Positions 1 through 7,409 of a stretch of DNA of 64,000 bases are shown piece after piece (positions within the stretch are counted from its first letter, which is position 1; every line of letters starts with the position of its first letter). The stretch is from Fodinicola acaciae (GTDB taxonomy: Bacteria; Actinomycetota; Actinomycetes; Mycobacteriales; HKI-0501): positions 1,984,001-2,048,000 of the forward strand of contig NZ_WOTN01000002.1 of the NCBI RefSeq assembly GCF_010993745.1, in the 5' to 3' direction. The position numbers were made by a program, and so were the translations under genes. The notes beneath the pieces were generated by a model. That model was given only the letters and a program-made list of their open reading frames with translations. It was not told where the DNA came from and searched no databases.

Positions 1-1144
1 CCGGCACGAGCACGTCGTCGCTGCTCAGGTCATGGATGCTGCGGTGACCGAGCGCCAGCAGTGTCGAGTCGATGCCGTTGCGCAGGATGTCCAGTACGTT
101 CTCGACGCCGGCCTGGCCGTTGGCCGCCAGACCCCACAGATACGCGCGGCCGATCATCACCGCGCGCGCTCCGAGCGCCACCGCCTTGACCACGTCGCTG
201 CCGCGCCGGATGCCGCCGTCGAGCAGCACCTCGACCTGGTCGCCGACCGCCTCCGCGACCGCCGGCAGCGTACGGATCGTCGCCGGCGTGCCGTCGAGGT
301 TGTTGCCGCCGTGGTTGGAAACCGAGATCGCGGTCACACCGGCGTCGACCGCGCGCCGGGCTTCGTCCGGCCGATAGACGCCTTTGAGCATGAACGGCCC
401 GTCCCACTGCTCGCGCAGCCACCGCACGTCGTCCCAGGTCGGTGGCGGTGTCATCATCCATTGGCCGTACGCGCCGAAAAACGTCGGCGGTGGCTCGCCC
501 GGCGCGGCCATGTTGGGGACGGTCAGGTCGGGGATGTGGCCGGTGCGCACGTACGACCAGAGCCAGCCGGGTCGCGCCAACGTCTCCGGTGCGAAGCGCA
601 GTGCCTCGCGGACGTTCAGCCGCTCCGGAATGTGCGGGCTGCCCCAGTCGCGGCTGTGCGAAAACGACCAGTCGAGCGTCAGGATGATGCCGACCGCGCC
701 GGCCTTTCGCGCGCGGTCGAGCCGCTGGAGGATGTCGTCGCGGCTGCCGCACCAGTAGACCTGGAAAAACGTCTGCGGATTGGCGGCGACCACCTCCTCG
801 ATCGGTTTGCTCGCGAAGGAGCTGAGACCGAGCGCGGTGCCGCGCGCGGCGGCGGCGCGCGCGACCGCGACCTCGCTGTCTGGACAGATCGCCTGCACGC
901 CGGTGGGGGAGATGAGCACCGGCATCGACACCGGCTGTCCCATCACGGTGGTGCCGAGGTCGCGGCTGCCAGGCAACGCGGCCGTACGCGGCTTGAAGCC
1001 CAGCTCGTCGAAGGCGGCCTGGTTGTCGCGCAGCGTGACACCGCGCTCGGAGCCGGCCACCAGCGCGCTGTAGACCGACTTCGGCAGCCGCTTGCGAGCC
1101 CGGCGACGGGCCTCGGCGACGGACTCGAACCACTCGTTGGCCAT
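1..1144 (-). CDS. mftD: Pre-mycofactocin synthase MftD (3' end cut by window edge)
   Basis: FMN-dependent enzyme of the alpha-hydroxyacid oxidase fold. In the mycofactocin pathway MftD oxidatively deaminates the Val-Tyr-derived precursor to make the redox-active pre-mycofactocin. The reading frame begins MANEWFESVAEARRRARK and keeps family signatures: LPKSVYSALVAGSERG near residue 20, GLSSFASKPIEEVVAANP near 105, LTLDWSFSHSRDWGSP near 160, and the flavin/active-site block SNHGGNNLDGTPA near 285, where lactate oxidases normally have GGRQ. About 381 codons are present, so only the last few residues lie outside the window. An AAAGGGG ribosome site precedes the ATG. It is divergent from an mftR-like gene 54 bp away; mftE/mftF, if present, would lie to the left. 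The family call is strong because the N-terminal half is distinctive for MftD. Confidence 0.9.
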   Translation of the reverse strand, partial: MANEWFESVAEARRRARKRLPKSVYSALVAGSERGVTLRDNQAAFDELGFKPRTAALPGSRDLGTTVMGQPVSMPVLISPTGVQAICPDSEVAVARAAAARGTALGLSSFASKPIEEVVAANPQTFFQVYWCGSRDDILQRLDRARKAGAVGIILTLDWSFSHSRDWGSPHIPERLNVREALRFAPETLARPGWLWSYVRTGHIPDLTVPNMAAPGEPPPTFFGAYGQWMMTPPPTWDDVRWLREQWDGPFMLKGVYRPDEARRAVDAGVTAISVSNHGGNNLDGTPATIRTLPAVAEAVGDQVEVLLDGGIRRGSDVVKAVALGARAVMIGRAYLWGLAANGQAGVENVLDILRNGIDSTLLALGHRSIHDLSSDDVLVP

Positions 1145-1158
1145 CGGAGACCCCTTTT

Positions 1159-1203
1159 GGCACGGTGTGACGAATAGCCGGTAGGATAATGTCACCGCGT
1201 GCC
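1159..1203. promoter_or_regulatory. Putative MftR operator and leaderless mftR promoter
   Basis: The 54-bp gap between the divergent mftD and mftR-like genes holds an imperfect inverted repeat: GGCACGGTGTGAC (1159-1171) and GTCACCGCGTGCC (1191-1203) match at 11 of 13 positions as reverse complements, 19 bp apart. The second arm covers the GTG start of the regulator. A TAGGAT hexamer (1182-1187) sits between the arms and is a good actinobacterial -10 box for a very short or absent leader. This is the expected geometry for TetR-type autorepression. The operator assignment is inference. Confidence 0.5.
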
Positions 1204-1849
1204 AGAAACAAGCCCCCGGCGCGGCCGGCCGCCGGGTACGAGCGCGCGCAGCCTCGAGGTGATCGCCTTGCGGCTGTTCACCGAGCGCGGTTTTCACGAG
1301 ACCACGGTCGACCAGATCGCGGCCGCCGCCGGTGTCAGCCGCCGCACGTTTTTCCGTTATTTCGATGCGAAATCCGAGGTGCTGTGGTCGGCGTTCGACG
1401 CCGAGGTGGAGAGCATCCGGACCACGCTGGCGCAGACACCGGCCGGCCTGCCGGTGATGGAGGCCGTACGCCGCGCCGTCATCGCCGTCAACCACTACCG
1501 CGCCGATGACGTGCCGGAGCTGCGGATGCGGATGCAGCTGATCAGCTCGGTGCCAGAGCTCGCGGCCAGCGCGACTGTGCACTACGACGCCTGGGAACGC
1601 GCGATCGCGGAGTTTGTCGGCCGCCGCAGCGCCCAGCCGGCCGACTCCCTCTATCCGCTCGCCGCCGGCCGCACGACGCTCGCCGCCTGCCGTGCCGCGT
1701 ATGAGCAGTGGTCCGTACGCGCCGACGCCGACCTCACCCACTATCTCGACGCGGCGCTGCGGGCGCTGGCCGCCGGCTTCCGCGACGACATCTTGTCGGT
1801 AACCTCCTCCGCAGTGGAAGGGACGACACATGGCCGTATCGATGACTGA
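1199..1849 (+). CDS. mftR: TetR-family regulator, probable mycofactocin regulator MftR
   Basis: A 216-aa TetR-type repressor. The N-terminal helix-turn-helix is clear at residues ~20-65 (TTVDQIAAAAGVSRRTFFRYF, here split by the usual recognition helix), followed by an all-helical ligand-binding domain. The FFRYFDAKSEVLW form and the divergent position next to mftD fit MftR, which in mycobacteria binds long-chain acyl-CoAs and controls the mycofactocin locus. The start is GTG 1199, preceded by a -10-like hexamer but no Shine-Dalgarno sequence, so translation may be leaderless. The 3' end overlaps the next gene by 20 bp. The alternative is an unrelated TetR regulator that happens to sit here; the context makes MftR the better reading. 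Confidence 0.75.
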   Translation: MPETSPRRGRPPGTSARSLEVIALRLFTERGFHETTVDQIAAAAGVSRRTFFRYFDAKSEVLWSAFDAEVESIRTTLAQTPAGLPVMEAVRRAVIAVNHYRADDVPELRMRMQLISSVPELAASATVHYDAWERAIAEFVGRRSAQPADSLYPLAAGRTTLAACRAAYEQWSVRADADLTHYLDAALRALAAGFRDDILSVTSSAVEGTTHGRIDD

Positions 1850-2627
1850 CCTGCTGGCCGATCTGGCCGCCGAGACCGAGGATTTGCGCGCCATCCTGGC
1901 AAAGCTGGCCGACGCCGACTGGGACCGGCCGTCCGCGGCCGCCGGCTGGCTCATCCGCGACCAGCTCAGCCACCTCGCCTTCTTCGACCAGGCGGCGACG
2001 CTCGCGGCGACCGAACCCGACCGTTTTCGCAGCGACACAGCCGAACTTCTGCAACATGGCACAGCTTTTCCCGACGTGATCGCGGAACGGCACCGAAGCA
2101 TGCCGCGCGTCGAGTTGGCCGAGTGGTTCGACACCGCGCGTGGCCGGCTGCTTGAGGTCTTCGCGACGATGGATCCGAAGGCGAGAATTCCTTGGTACGG
2201 TCCGGACATGAGCGCCGCGTCGTCGGTCACCGCGCGGCTGATGGAAACCTGGGCGCACGGCCAGGACATCGCCGACGCGGTCGGCGTGCGCCGCACACCG
2301 ACCGCGCGGCTGCGTAACATCGCGCACCTCGGTGTCAGCACCTTCGGATTCGCGTACGTCCTGAACGGTCGCGACGTGCCGCAGGTGCCGGTGACCGTAC
2401 GGCTGACCGCGCCGGACGGCTCGCAGTGGTCGTGGGGACCAGACGACGCGGCCGACAGCGTCACCGGTCCGGCCGAGGACTTTTGTTTGGTAGTCACACA
2501 ACGCCGGCACCGCGACGACACCGCGCTGCGGATCTCCGGACCGGTCGCGACGGAGTGGATGTCGATCGCTCAAGCCTTCGCCGGCGCCCCGGGTCCCGGC
2601 CGGCCGCGGTCAGGCCAGTCGGTGTAG
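1830..2627 (+). CDS. TIGR03084-family DinB-fold metal-binding protein
   Basis: A 265-aa protein of the mycothiol-dependent maleylpyruvate isomerase/DinB superfamily, TIGR03084 subgroup. The N-terminal four-helix bundle carries LSHLAFFDQAA (~48-58) and ETWAHGQDIADAVG (~140-153), which supply the histidines that bind a divalent metal in DinB proteins. The C-terminal part (~170-255) is a mixed alpha/beta domain with SQWSWGPDDAADSVTGPAED. Proteins of this type are thought to use mycothiol as thiol partner; the substrate is unknown. The ATG follows GGAAGGGACGAC, and the overlap with the upstream regulator suggests co-transcription. Its stop codon lies in one copy of a 14-bp direct duplication (2618-2631 and 2640-2653). 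Confidence 0.8.
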   Translation: MAVSMTDLLADLAAETEDLRAILAKLADADWDRPSAAAGWLIRDQLSHLAFFDQAATLAATEPDRFRSDTAELLQHGTAFPDVIAERHRSMPRVELAEWFDTARGRLLEVFATMDPKARIPWYGPDMSAASSVTARLMETWAHGQDIADAVGVRRTPTARLRNIAHLGVSTFGFAYVLNGRDVPQVPVTVRLTAPDGSQWSWGPDDAADSVTGPAEDFCLVVTQRRHRDDTALRISGPVATEWMSIAQAFAGAPGPGRPRSGQSV

Positions 2628-2667
2628 CCGGTAGGCCACGTCGGTGTAGCCGGAACGGGGCTCGGGT

Positions 2668-3235
2668 TTCATGATTGTTGCGTTTGGGGGTGGTTGGGTT
2701 TTCGCCTGCGCGGCGGGCGCTCCTGCGCGGAGGGCGACCTCAAGGGGAGGGGCGCGCGGGGTCCCGTCGTTGGTTGGGTTGGGTGCCGCGGGTGCGGTTT
2801 CGTGCGGGGTGGACCAGGAGTGTGGCTGGGGCGCCGGCGGTGCAGTGGCGTCCCGGTGGGTGACAAGAAGGTCCACTATGTGGGATGCAAAGACGTGTGG
2901 AGCGCTAAATGTCCGGCTTGAGAGGTTCGTGGATGGCATGAATGTCGAGTTACTTGCGCTGGACGCAAGGAACAAGGCTTTCACGCCGTAGTGATCACCA
3001 GAGGCTGTGACTGGTGTGACTACTGAGGCTGATAATGCTGTTGTGACTGCTGGGCCGCACCAAATGTCGGCTTTGATGTCTTGTTTAACAAGTATTACGC
3101 AACCGAGCCGCCTCACCCGCACTATCAGCCACAGCAGTCACACCAGCACCCCACCGGACGCTGTGATGGCATGCATGCCGACGGGTTGCTTCCCATACGT
3201 GACCGAGCAAGCCTGGAGAGCCGGCCACCACGACC
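2668..3235 (+). repeat. Dispersed mosaic repeat, copy A
   Basis: This fills the ~650-bp gap after the DinB-fold gene. The left part (2684-2756) matches the left terminal inverted repeat of the copy at 61282-61997. The core (2822-2991) matches the copies at 14.5, 21.9 and 61.5 kb. The right part (3005-3215) has an inverted pair based on TGGTGTGACTGCTGTGGC and a CTTGTTTAACAAG palindrome (3080-3092) that recurs at 30.26 and 61.74 kb. The GTGACCGAGCAAGCCT motif (3199-3214) recurs at 30483. The right terminal repeat is missing, so this copy is truncated. The promoter of the following MFS gene must lie in or just after it. Predicted proteins here on either strand should not be taken as ordinary genes. 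Confidence 0.85.
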
Positions 3236-3274
3236 CCGACGTTTCTTCGTGCGATGACTGGGTAGCCACCTGGA

Positions 3275-5020
3275 ATGGCTGGTCAACAGACGATCGTGAC
3301 CGATGTGCCGGCGCGGCTCGACCGGTTGCCGTGGTCGCGTTGGCATTGGACCGTTGTCATCGGGCTTGGCACGGTGTGGATTCTCGACGGTCTGGAGGTG
3401 ACGATCGTCGGTGCGATCGGTGACCGGCTGACCGAGCCGGACTCCGGCCTCGTGCTCTCGCCGACGGCAGTTGGTTTCGCGGCGTCATGTTATGTCGTCG
3501 GCGCGGTGGCCGGTGCGCTTTTCTTCGGCTATCTCACCGATCGTATCGGCCGGAAAAAACTTTTCCTGCTCACCCTGGCAGTTTACCTGCTGGCCACCAT
3601 CCTCACCGCGTTTTCCTTCAGCCCATGGTGGTTTTTCCTGATGCGCTTCCTCACCGGCGCCGGCATCGGTGGTGAGTATTCGGCGATCAACTCGGCGATC
3701 GATGAGTTGGTGCCGGCGAGAGTACGCGGCACGGTCGATCTTTTCATCAACGGGTCATATTGGCTTGGCGCGGCGGTCGGTGCGGCGTTGACGATTGTCC
3801 TTCTGCAGCCGTCGATCCTGGCGCCGTCGCTCGGCTGGCGGATCGCGTTCGGGATCGGTGCCGTGCTCGGCGTCGGCATTCTGCTGGTACGTCGGAACGT
3901 CCCGGAAAGTCCGCGCTGGCTGTTCACCCATCATCGGGCGGAAGAGGCCGAGCGGCTGGTCGGTGACATCGAAGACAAGGTGCGGCAACAGATCGACGGA
4001 GACCTGGAGCCGGTGGACGACCGGATCAGGGTGCGGCAACGTGATCGTACGAGCTTCGGCGAGGTCGGCCAGACGCTGTTGCGCACCTATCCACGGCGTA
4101 CGCTGCTGGGGCTCGGCCTTTTCGTCGGACAGGCGTTTCTCTACAACGCGGTCTATTTTACCGAGGCGCTGGTCCTCGGTAAGTTTTTCCACATCTCCGG
4201 CGCGATCGCCGGTCTTTACCTTATCCCGCTGGCGATCGGCAGCCTGCTCGGTCCGATCGTGCTCGGCCGGCTGTTCGACACGGTCGGCCGTCGTACGATG
4301 ATCGCGACGAGCTATCTCGGCTCTGGCGTGTTGTTGGTGGCGACCGGGATCCTGTTCAGCAACGGCCTGCTTTCGGTGTGGACGTTGACGATCGCCTGGG
4401 CCATCGTGTTCTTCTTCGCCTCCGCCGGCGCCAGCGCGGCCTATCTGACCGTCTCCGAGGTCTTTCCGCTGGAGATCCGGGCGATGGCGATCGCGTTGTT
4501 CTACGCGGTCGGCACCGGGCTTGGCGGCATCGTCGGACCGCTGCTGTTCGGCAGCCTGGTCGACACCGGAAAAATGGGGCTGGTCGCGGTCGGCTACTAC
4601 CTCGGTGCGGCGATGATGATCGCCGGTGGCGTGGTGGAAGTCTGGCTCGGTGTCGAGGCGGCGCAGCGTTCACTTGAGGATGTGGCGAGTCCACTCTCGG
4701 CCGACACCGGCGGCGAACCGGCTCCGATGCAACCGCGCGCGGCCGGCGATGGTCGCGTCGGGAGTCGATCCGCCACCAGGTCCGGATACGCGCCACTGCC
4801 GGCGGCCTCGGACTATCCGCCGGACGACCCGGAAATCCGGCGCGAGGTCGATGTCATCGCGACAGCTCTCGGCCATGGACCACTGACGAGACGCGAGCTG
4901 GCACGGCGCGTACGCGCGTCGGCGTGGGGACCCGGCCGCTTCGGAAACGCCGTACGCAGCGCGGTCGCCGGAGGCGTTGTCGAAGAACTGAGCCGAAACG
5001 TCTACAGAAAGCGTGACTGA
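3275..5020 (+). CDS. MFS transporter (sugar-porter-like) with C-terminal wHTH-like tail
   Basis: A 581-aa integral membrane transporter. The first ~460 residues show about twelve hydrophobic helices. The signature between helices 2 and 3 is GYLTDRIGRKK; the equivalent between helices 8 and 9 is GRLFDTVGRR. RFLTGAGIGGEYSAINSAI and PESPRWL are typical of the sugar/metabolite:H+ symporter branch. The substrate cannot be read from the sequence. A ~110-aa cytosolic tail (from ~470) is unusual: a Gly/Pro/Arg-rich linker is followed by ~65 residues (EIRREVDVIATALGHGPLTR onward) that look like a small winged-helix module. The start at ATG 3275 has only a weak ribosome site (CCTGGA). Confidence 0.85.
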   Translation: MAGQQTIVTDVPARLDRLPWSRWHWTVVIGLGTVWILDGLEVTIVGAIGDRLTEPDSGLVLSPTAVGFAASCYVVGAVAGALFFGYLTDRIGRKKLFLLTLAVYLLATILTAFSFSPWWFFLMRFLTGAGIGGEYSAINSAIDELVPARVRGTVDLFINGSYWLGAAVGAALTIVLLQPSILAPSLGWRIAFGIGAVLGVGILLVRRNVPESPRWLFTHHRAEEAERLVGDIEDKVRQQIDGDLEPVDDRIRVRQRDRTSFGEVGQTLLRTYPRRTLLGLGLFVGQAFLYNAVYFTEALVLGKFFHISGAIAGLYLIPLAIGSLLGPIVLGRLFDTVGRRTMIATSYLGSGVLLVATGILFSNGLLSVWTLTIAWAIVFFFASAGASAAYLTVSEVFPLEIRAMAIALFYAVGTGLGGIVGPLLFGSLVDTGKMGLVAVGYYLGAAMMIAGGVVEVWLGVEAAQRSLEDVASPLSADTGGEPAPMQPRAAGDGRVGSRSATRSGYAPLPAASDYPPDDPEIRREVDVIATALGHGPLTRRELARRVRASAWGPGRFGNAVRSAVAGGVVEELSRNVYRKRD

Positions 5021-5032
5021 GGTGACGCGAGC

Positions 5033-5293
5033 ATGGTTGTGCTGGCAATCGTCGTCGGTGTGTGCGTCCTGCTGTTGATCGCCGGCCTGTTGGCGCCGCG
5101 GTTGTCCCGCCGGCTGCAACGAGGCACGGACCGGACCCTCGGATTTGGCGCGTGGATTTCTCACCACGCACCGGGAAAACTCGGTCGCTGGCTGGCCAGG
5201 CCGTGGCAGTTGTCCCGCCGCGCCGCCGATCGCAGCGCGGAAACCGGCCGAGAGGGACGCCGAGAGCTGAAGGATGCCACCGACACCGATTGA
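5033..5293 (+). CDS. Small one-helix membrane protein (DUF6411-like)
   Basis: An 86-aa protein with one N-terminal transmembrane helix (residues 2-21, VVLAIVVGVCVLLLIAGLLA). A basic cytosolic part follows with the motif HAPGKLGRWLARPW and a charged tail. This matches my recollection of the actinobacterial DUF6411 family; I have not confirmed it by search. It starts 12 bp after the MFS gene, so the two are probably one transcript. A GGTGACGCGAGC stretch precedes the ATG without a clear Shine-Dalgarno. The function is unknown. Confidence 0.7.
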   Translation: MVVLAIVVGVCVLLLIAGLLAPRLSRRLQRGTDRTLGFGAWISHHAPGKLGRWLARPWQLSRRAADRSAETGREGRRELKDATDTD

Positions 5294-5322
5294 GCGGCGA
5301 CCGAAGCGGGTAGCCAACGCGG

Positions 5323-6039
5323 GTGCGAGAGATTGCGGTGCGGACGGTCGGCGACGGTCCGCGGATCGTGATGCTGCCAGGCCTGGCGGTGTCGCGATAT
5401 CTGCGGCGTACGCAGGACATGCTGGCCACTGGCGCCACGGTCTCCCTGATAGACCTGCCGGGCACCGGGGACGCTCCGGACGCACCGCATGATCTCGGCG
5501 TCGCGGAGGACTGTGCGGCGGTGTCGGCCTGGCTGCGGTCCACTGTGGACGGTCCGGTGTTGTTGACGGGCCACTCGTACGGCGCGTTGCTGGCGGCCAG
5601 GCTGGCGGCGGAGCATTCAGATCTCGTCAGCGCGCTTGTCCTCGCCAGTCCGACGGTCGATCCGGCATATCGGTCGTTGCCGCGACTTCTCGTACGGTGG
5701 CTGATCGACTCGCGTCGCGAGCCGCGCGCGCTCCGGAGGTTTCAGCGGCCGGAACAACAGCGGGCCGGCATGCGGAGAATGCTGTCGATGGTGTGGTCGA
5801 GCCTGGCCGACGATCCGCAGCGTTGGCTGGAAAAGACGGGGATCCCGGTCACCGTCATCCGCGGCTGCCGGGACGCGCTGTCGACCCGCGAGTGGTGTGA
5901 GTCGCTGGCGCACCGGCCGGCTGGCCAGTGCCGCACCGTACCCGGCGTGCCGCACGCCTTTCCCTTTGACCATCCCGAACCATACGCGGCGGCGGTACGC
6001 GACGCGCTCGTGCGGCTGATGAGTGACGGAAAGCGATGA
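5323..6039 (+). CDS. Alpha/beta hydrolase
   Basis: A 238-aa single-domain alpha/beta hydrolase, probably cytosolic. The nucleophile elbow is GHSYGA (Ser near residue 88). The first strand region is IVMLPGLAVSRYL, the catalytic Asp is plausibly in VIRGCRDALS, and the His in PGVPHAFPFDHPEPY near the C-terminus. The substrate is unknown. The start is GTG 5323. The stop overlaps the next ATG (ATGA at 6036-6039), so translation of the two genes is likely coupled and the hydrolase probably works with the following unknown protein. Confidence 0.8.
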   Translation: MREIAVRTVGDGPRIVMLPGLAVSRYLRRTQDMLATGATVSLIDLPGTGDAPDAPHDLGVAEDCAAVSAWLRSTVDGPVLLTGHSYGALLAARLAAEHSDLVSALVLASPTVDPAYRSLPRLLVRWLIDSRREPRALRRFQRPEQQRAGMRRMLSMVWSSLADDPQRWLEKTGIPVTVIRGCRDALSTREWCESLAHRPAGQCRTVPGVPHAFPFDHPEPYAAAVRDALVRLMSDGKR

Positions 6040-7409
6040 CGATCGCGGCGGAGAAGGCGGTCGCTGAGTTCGACTCGGCGTCGGCGATGCTCCGCGCGGT
6101 GTCGCGCGCGTTGCGAGGCGAGGATTTTGCGCATCTCGGCCAGGATCCGGCCCGTGCCGCGGCCGTACGCGCGTCGGCCGCACTTCCTCTGCGGTTGCGG
6201 CAGCGGCTCTATGCGCTGGCCGGTGGCGGTGAAGGCGTACGGCCTGATCAGCTCGCCTCAGTGGACATGTCAGCCGTTGCGCACTGGATCACCGGTCACT
6301 ATCCGGAAAACGACTATCCAGGCGCGGTGATCGGCTCATCGAGCGGATCGATCGCCCATGTTTGTGTGGCGGCCGGCGTGCCGTGGCTGCCACAGACGTT
6401 GCTCGTGCCGGTGCATGCCACCGAGCTCGACTCCGAAGACGCGGTCGGCGCGCTGGAATTCGGCCGGCGAGTCGCCCCGCCACTGCTGGAAAACAACGAC
6501 GACGTCATCCTGCACCAGATGCACGACGGCAACCAGGACCGGCTGATGGCCAGCCGGATCGCTTACTTCCGGCTGAAATGGCGTCGGTTGCCACGCGCGT
6601 ACGAAGAGTTTCTCGGCCGTGCCCTGCGTCCTGGCGCTCCGGTCGTCGTCGTGGAGGACGGCCTGACCTGGCCGACCACGCGTGTCGACGACCGGCACGT
6701 CTTCCAAACCGGCGCGTACGGCGGCCTTTCCGCGGAAGAGTTCCTGCACGGATCGCCGGCGGTCACCGAGTTTCTGCGTCGCTACGGCTCAAGGCGCGAT
6801 CGATTCGCGGCACCGGAACCAGACGGCGCGAGCCCGGAGGCCGAATGGGGATTCGAGCCGGAGTTGGCGCGGCACATCGAGGTATGGGGCCGGCGCGCCG
6901 GCCACCCCGTCGTACGCCTGTCGACGCCGGGACCGCAGGACCTGTCGGCCCCCATCGCGGATCTTTTGCGGCAGCGCCAAGGCAACCGCGACACCGGCGA
7001 CCTGCTCGTCGAGTCGTTCGTGATGCTGGACCCGGTGCAGGCCGACCGGACCGGACTGACGCCGTTCTGGTCGGTTTTCGGTTCGCGACCGTGCCAACGC
7101 GCCCTGGCGGACTATGTCGTCAAACGCCACGACAGTGGCGATCCGGTGCGCGACCTCTATGTGCTGCTCTTCCCCAACGGCGTGCATTCGGCCGGTGCGG
7201 CCGGTCCGCGCGACTGGTCGGCACTCGCGCCATACGTCACCGGCAAGGTCCGTTTTCTCCGCGGTGCGGCCAAACGCTGGCCGGCGCATTTCGACAGCCT
7301 CGGATCCTACGGTCCGGCGCTGCGGTCGCTTCCGTCGAAATGTGCTGACCTGTCAACGATTGGCCTCGCCAAGGCGGCCAAGGAACTCAGCCGTCGACCG
7401 TACGCGTGA
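6036..7409 (+). CDS. Unrecognised 457-aa protein coupled to a hydrolase
   Basis: A soluble-looking 457-aa protein that I do not recognise. There is no signal peptide or membrane segment. It starts MTIAAEKAVAEFDSASAML, contains VIGSSSGSIAHVCVAAGVP (~105-123), a stretch of WLPQTLLVPVHATELDSEDA (~125-144), and ENNDDVILHQMHDGNQDRLM (~160-180). The middle part has VVVVEDGLTWPTTRV. The Gly-Ser-rich loop could bind a nucleotide or phosphate, but this is a guess. The ATGA overlap with the upstream hydrolase suggests a shared pathway. The last 23 bp overlap the convergent GNAT gene. Codon use is like that of its neighbours. Confidence 0.75.
   Translation: MTIAAEKAVAEFDSASAMLRAVSRALRGEDFAHLGQDPARAAAVRASAALPLRLRQRLYALAGGGEGVRPDQLASVDMSAVAHWITGHYPENDYPGAVIGSSSGSIAHVCVAAGVPWLPQTLLVPVHATELDSEDAVGALEFGRRVAPPLLENNDDVILHQMHDGNQDRLMASRIAYFRLKWRRLPRAYEEFLGRALRPGAPVVVVEDGLTWPTTRVDDRHVFQTGAYGGLSAEEFLHGSPAVTEFLRRYGSRRDRFAAPEPDGASPEAEWGFEPELARHIEVWGRRAGHPVVRLSTPGPQDLSAPIADLLRQRQGNRDTGDLLVESFVMLDPVQADRTGLTPFWSVFGSRPCQRALADYVVKRHDSGDPVRDLYVLLFPNGVHSAGAAGPRDWSALAPYVTGKVRFLRGAAKRWPAHFDSLGSYGPALRSLPSKCADLSTIGLAKAAKELSRRPYA

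Noticed and set aside
32-1177. 381-codon plus-strand open frame opposite mftD
   Set aside because: It is the complement of a strongly conserved enzyme; the composition is His/Arg/Asp-rich and no domain is visible.
2610-3122. 170-codon minus-strand frame in repeat copy A
   Set aside because: Not accepted as an ordinary gene: the frame varies or is broken between copies outside the core (copy E has an early stop). Its core is discussed as a possible mini-ORF.
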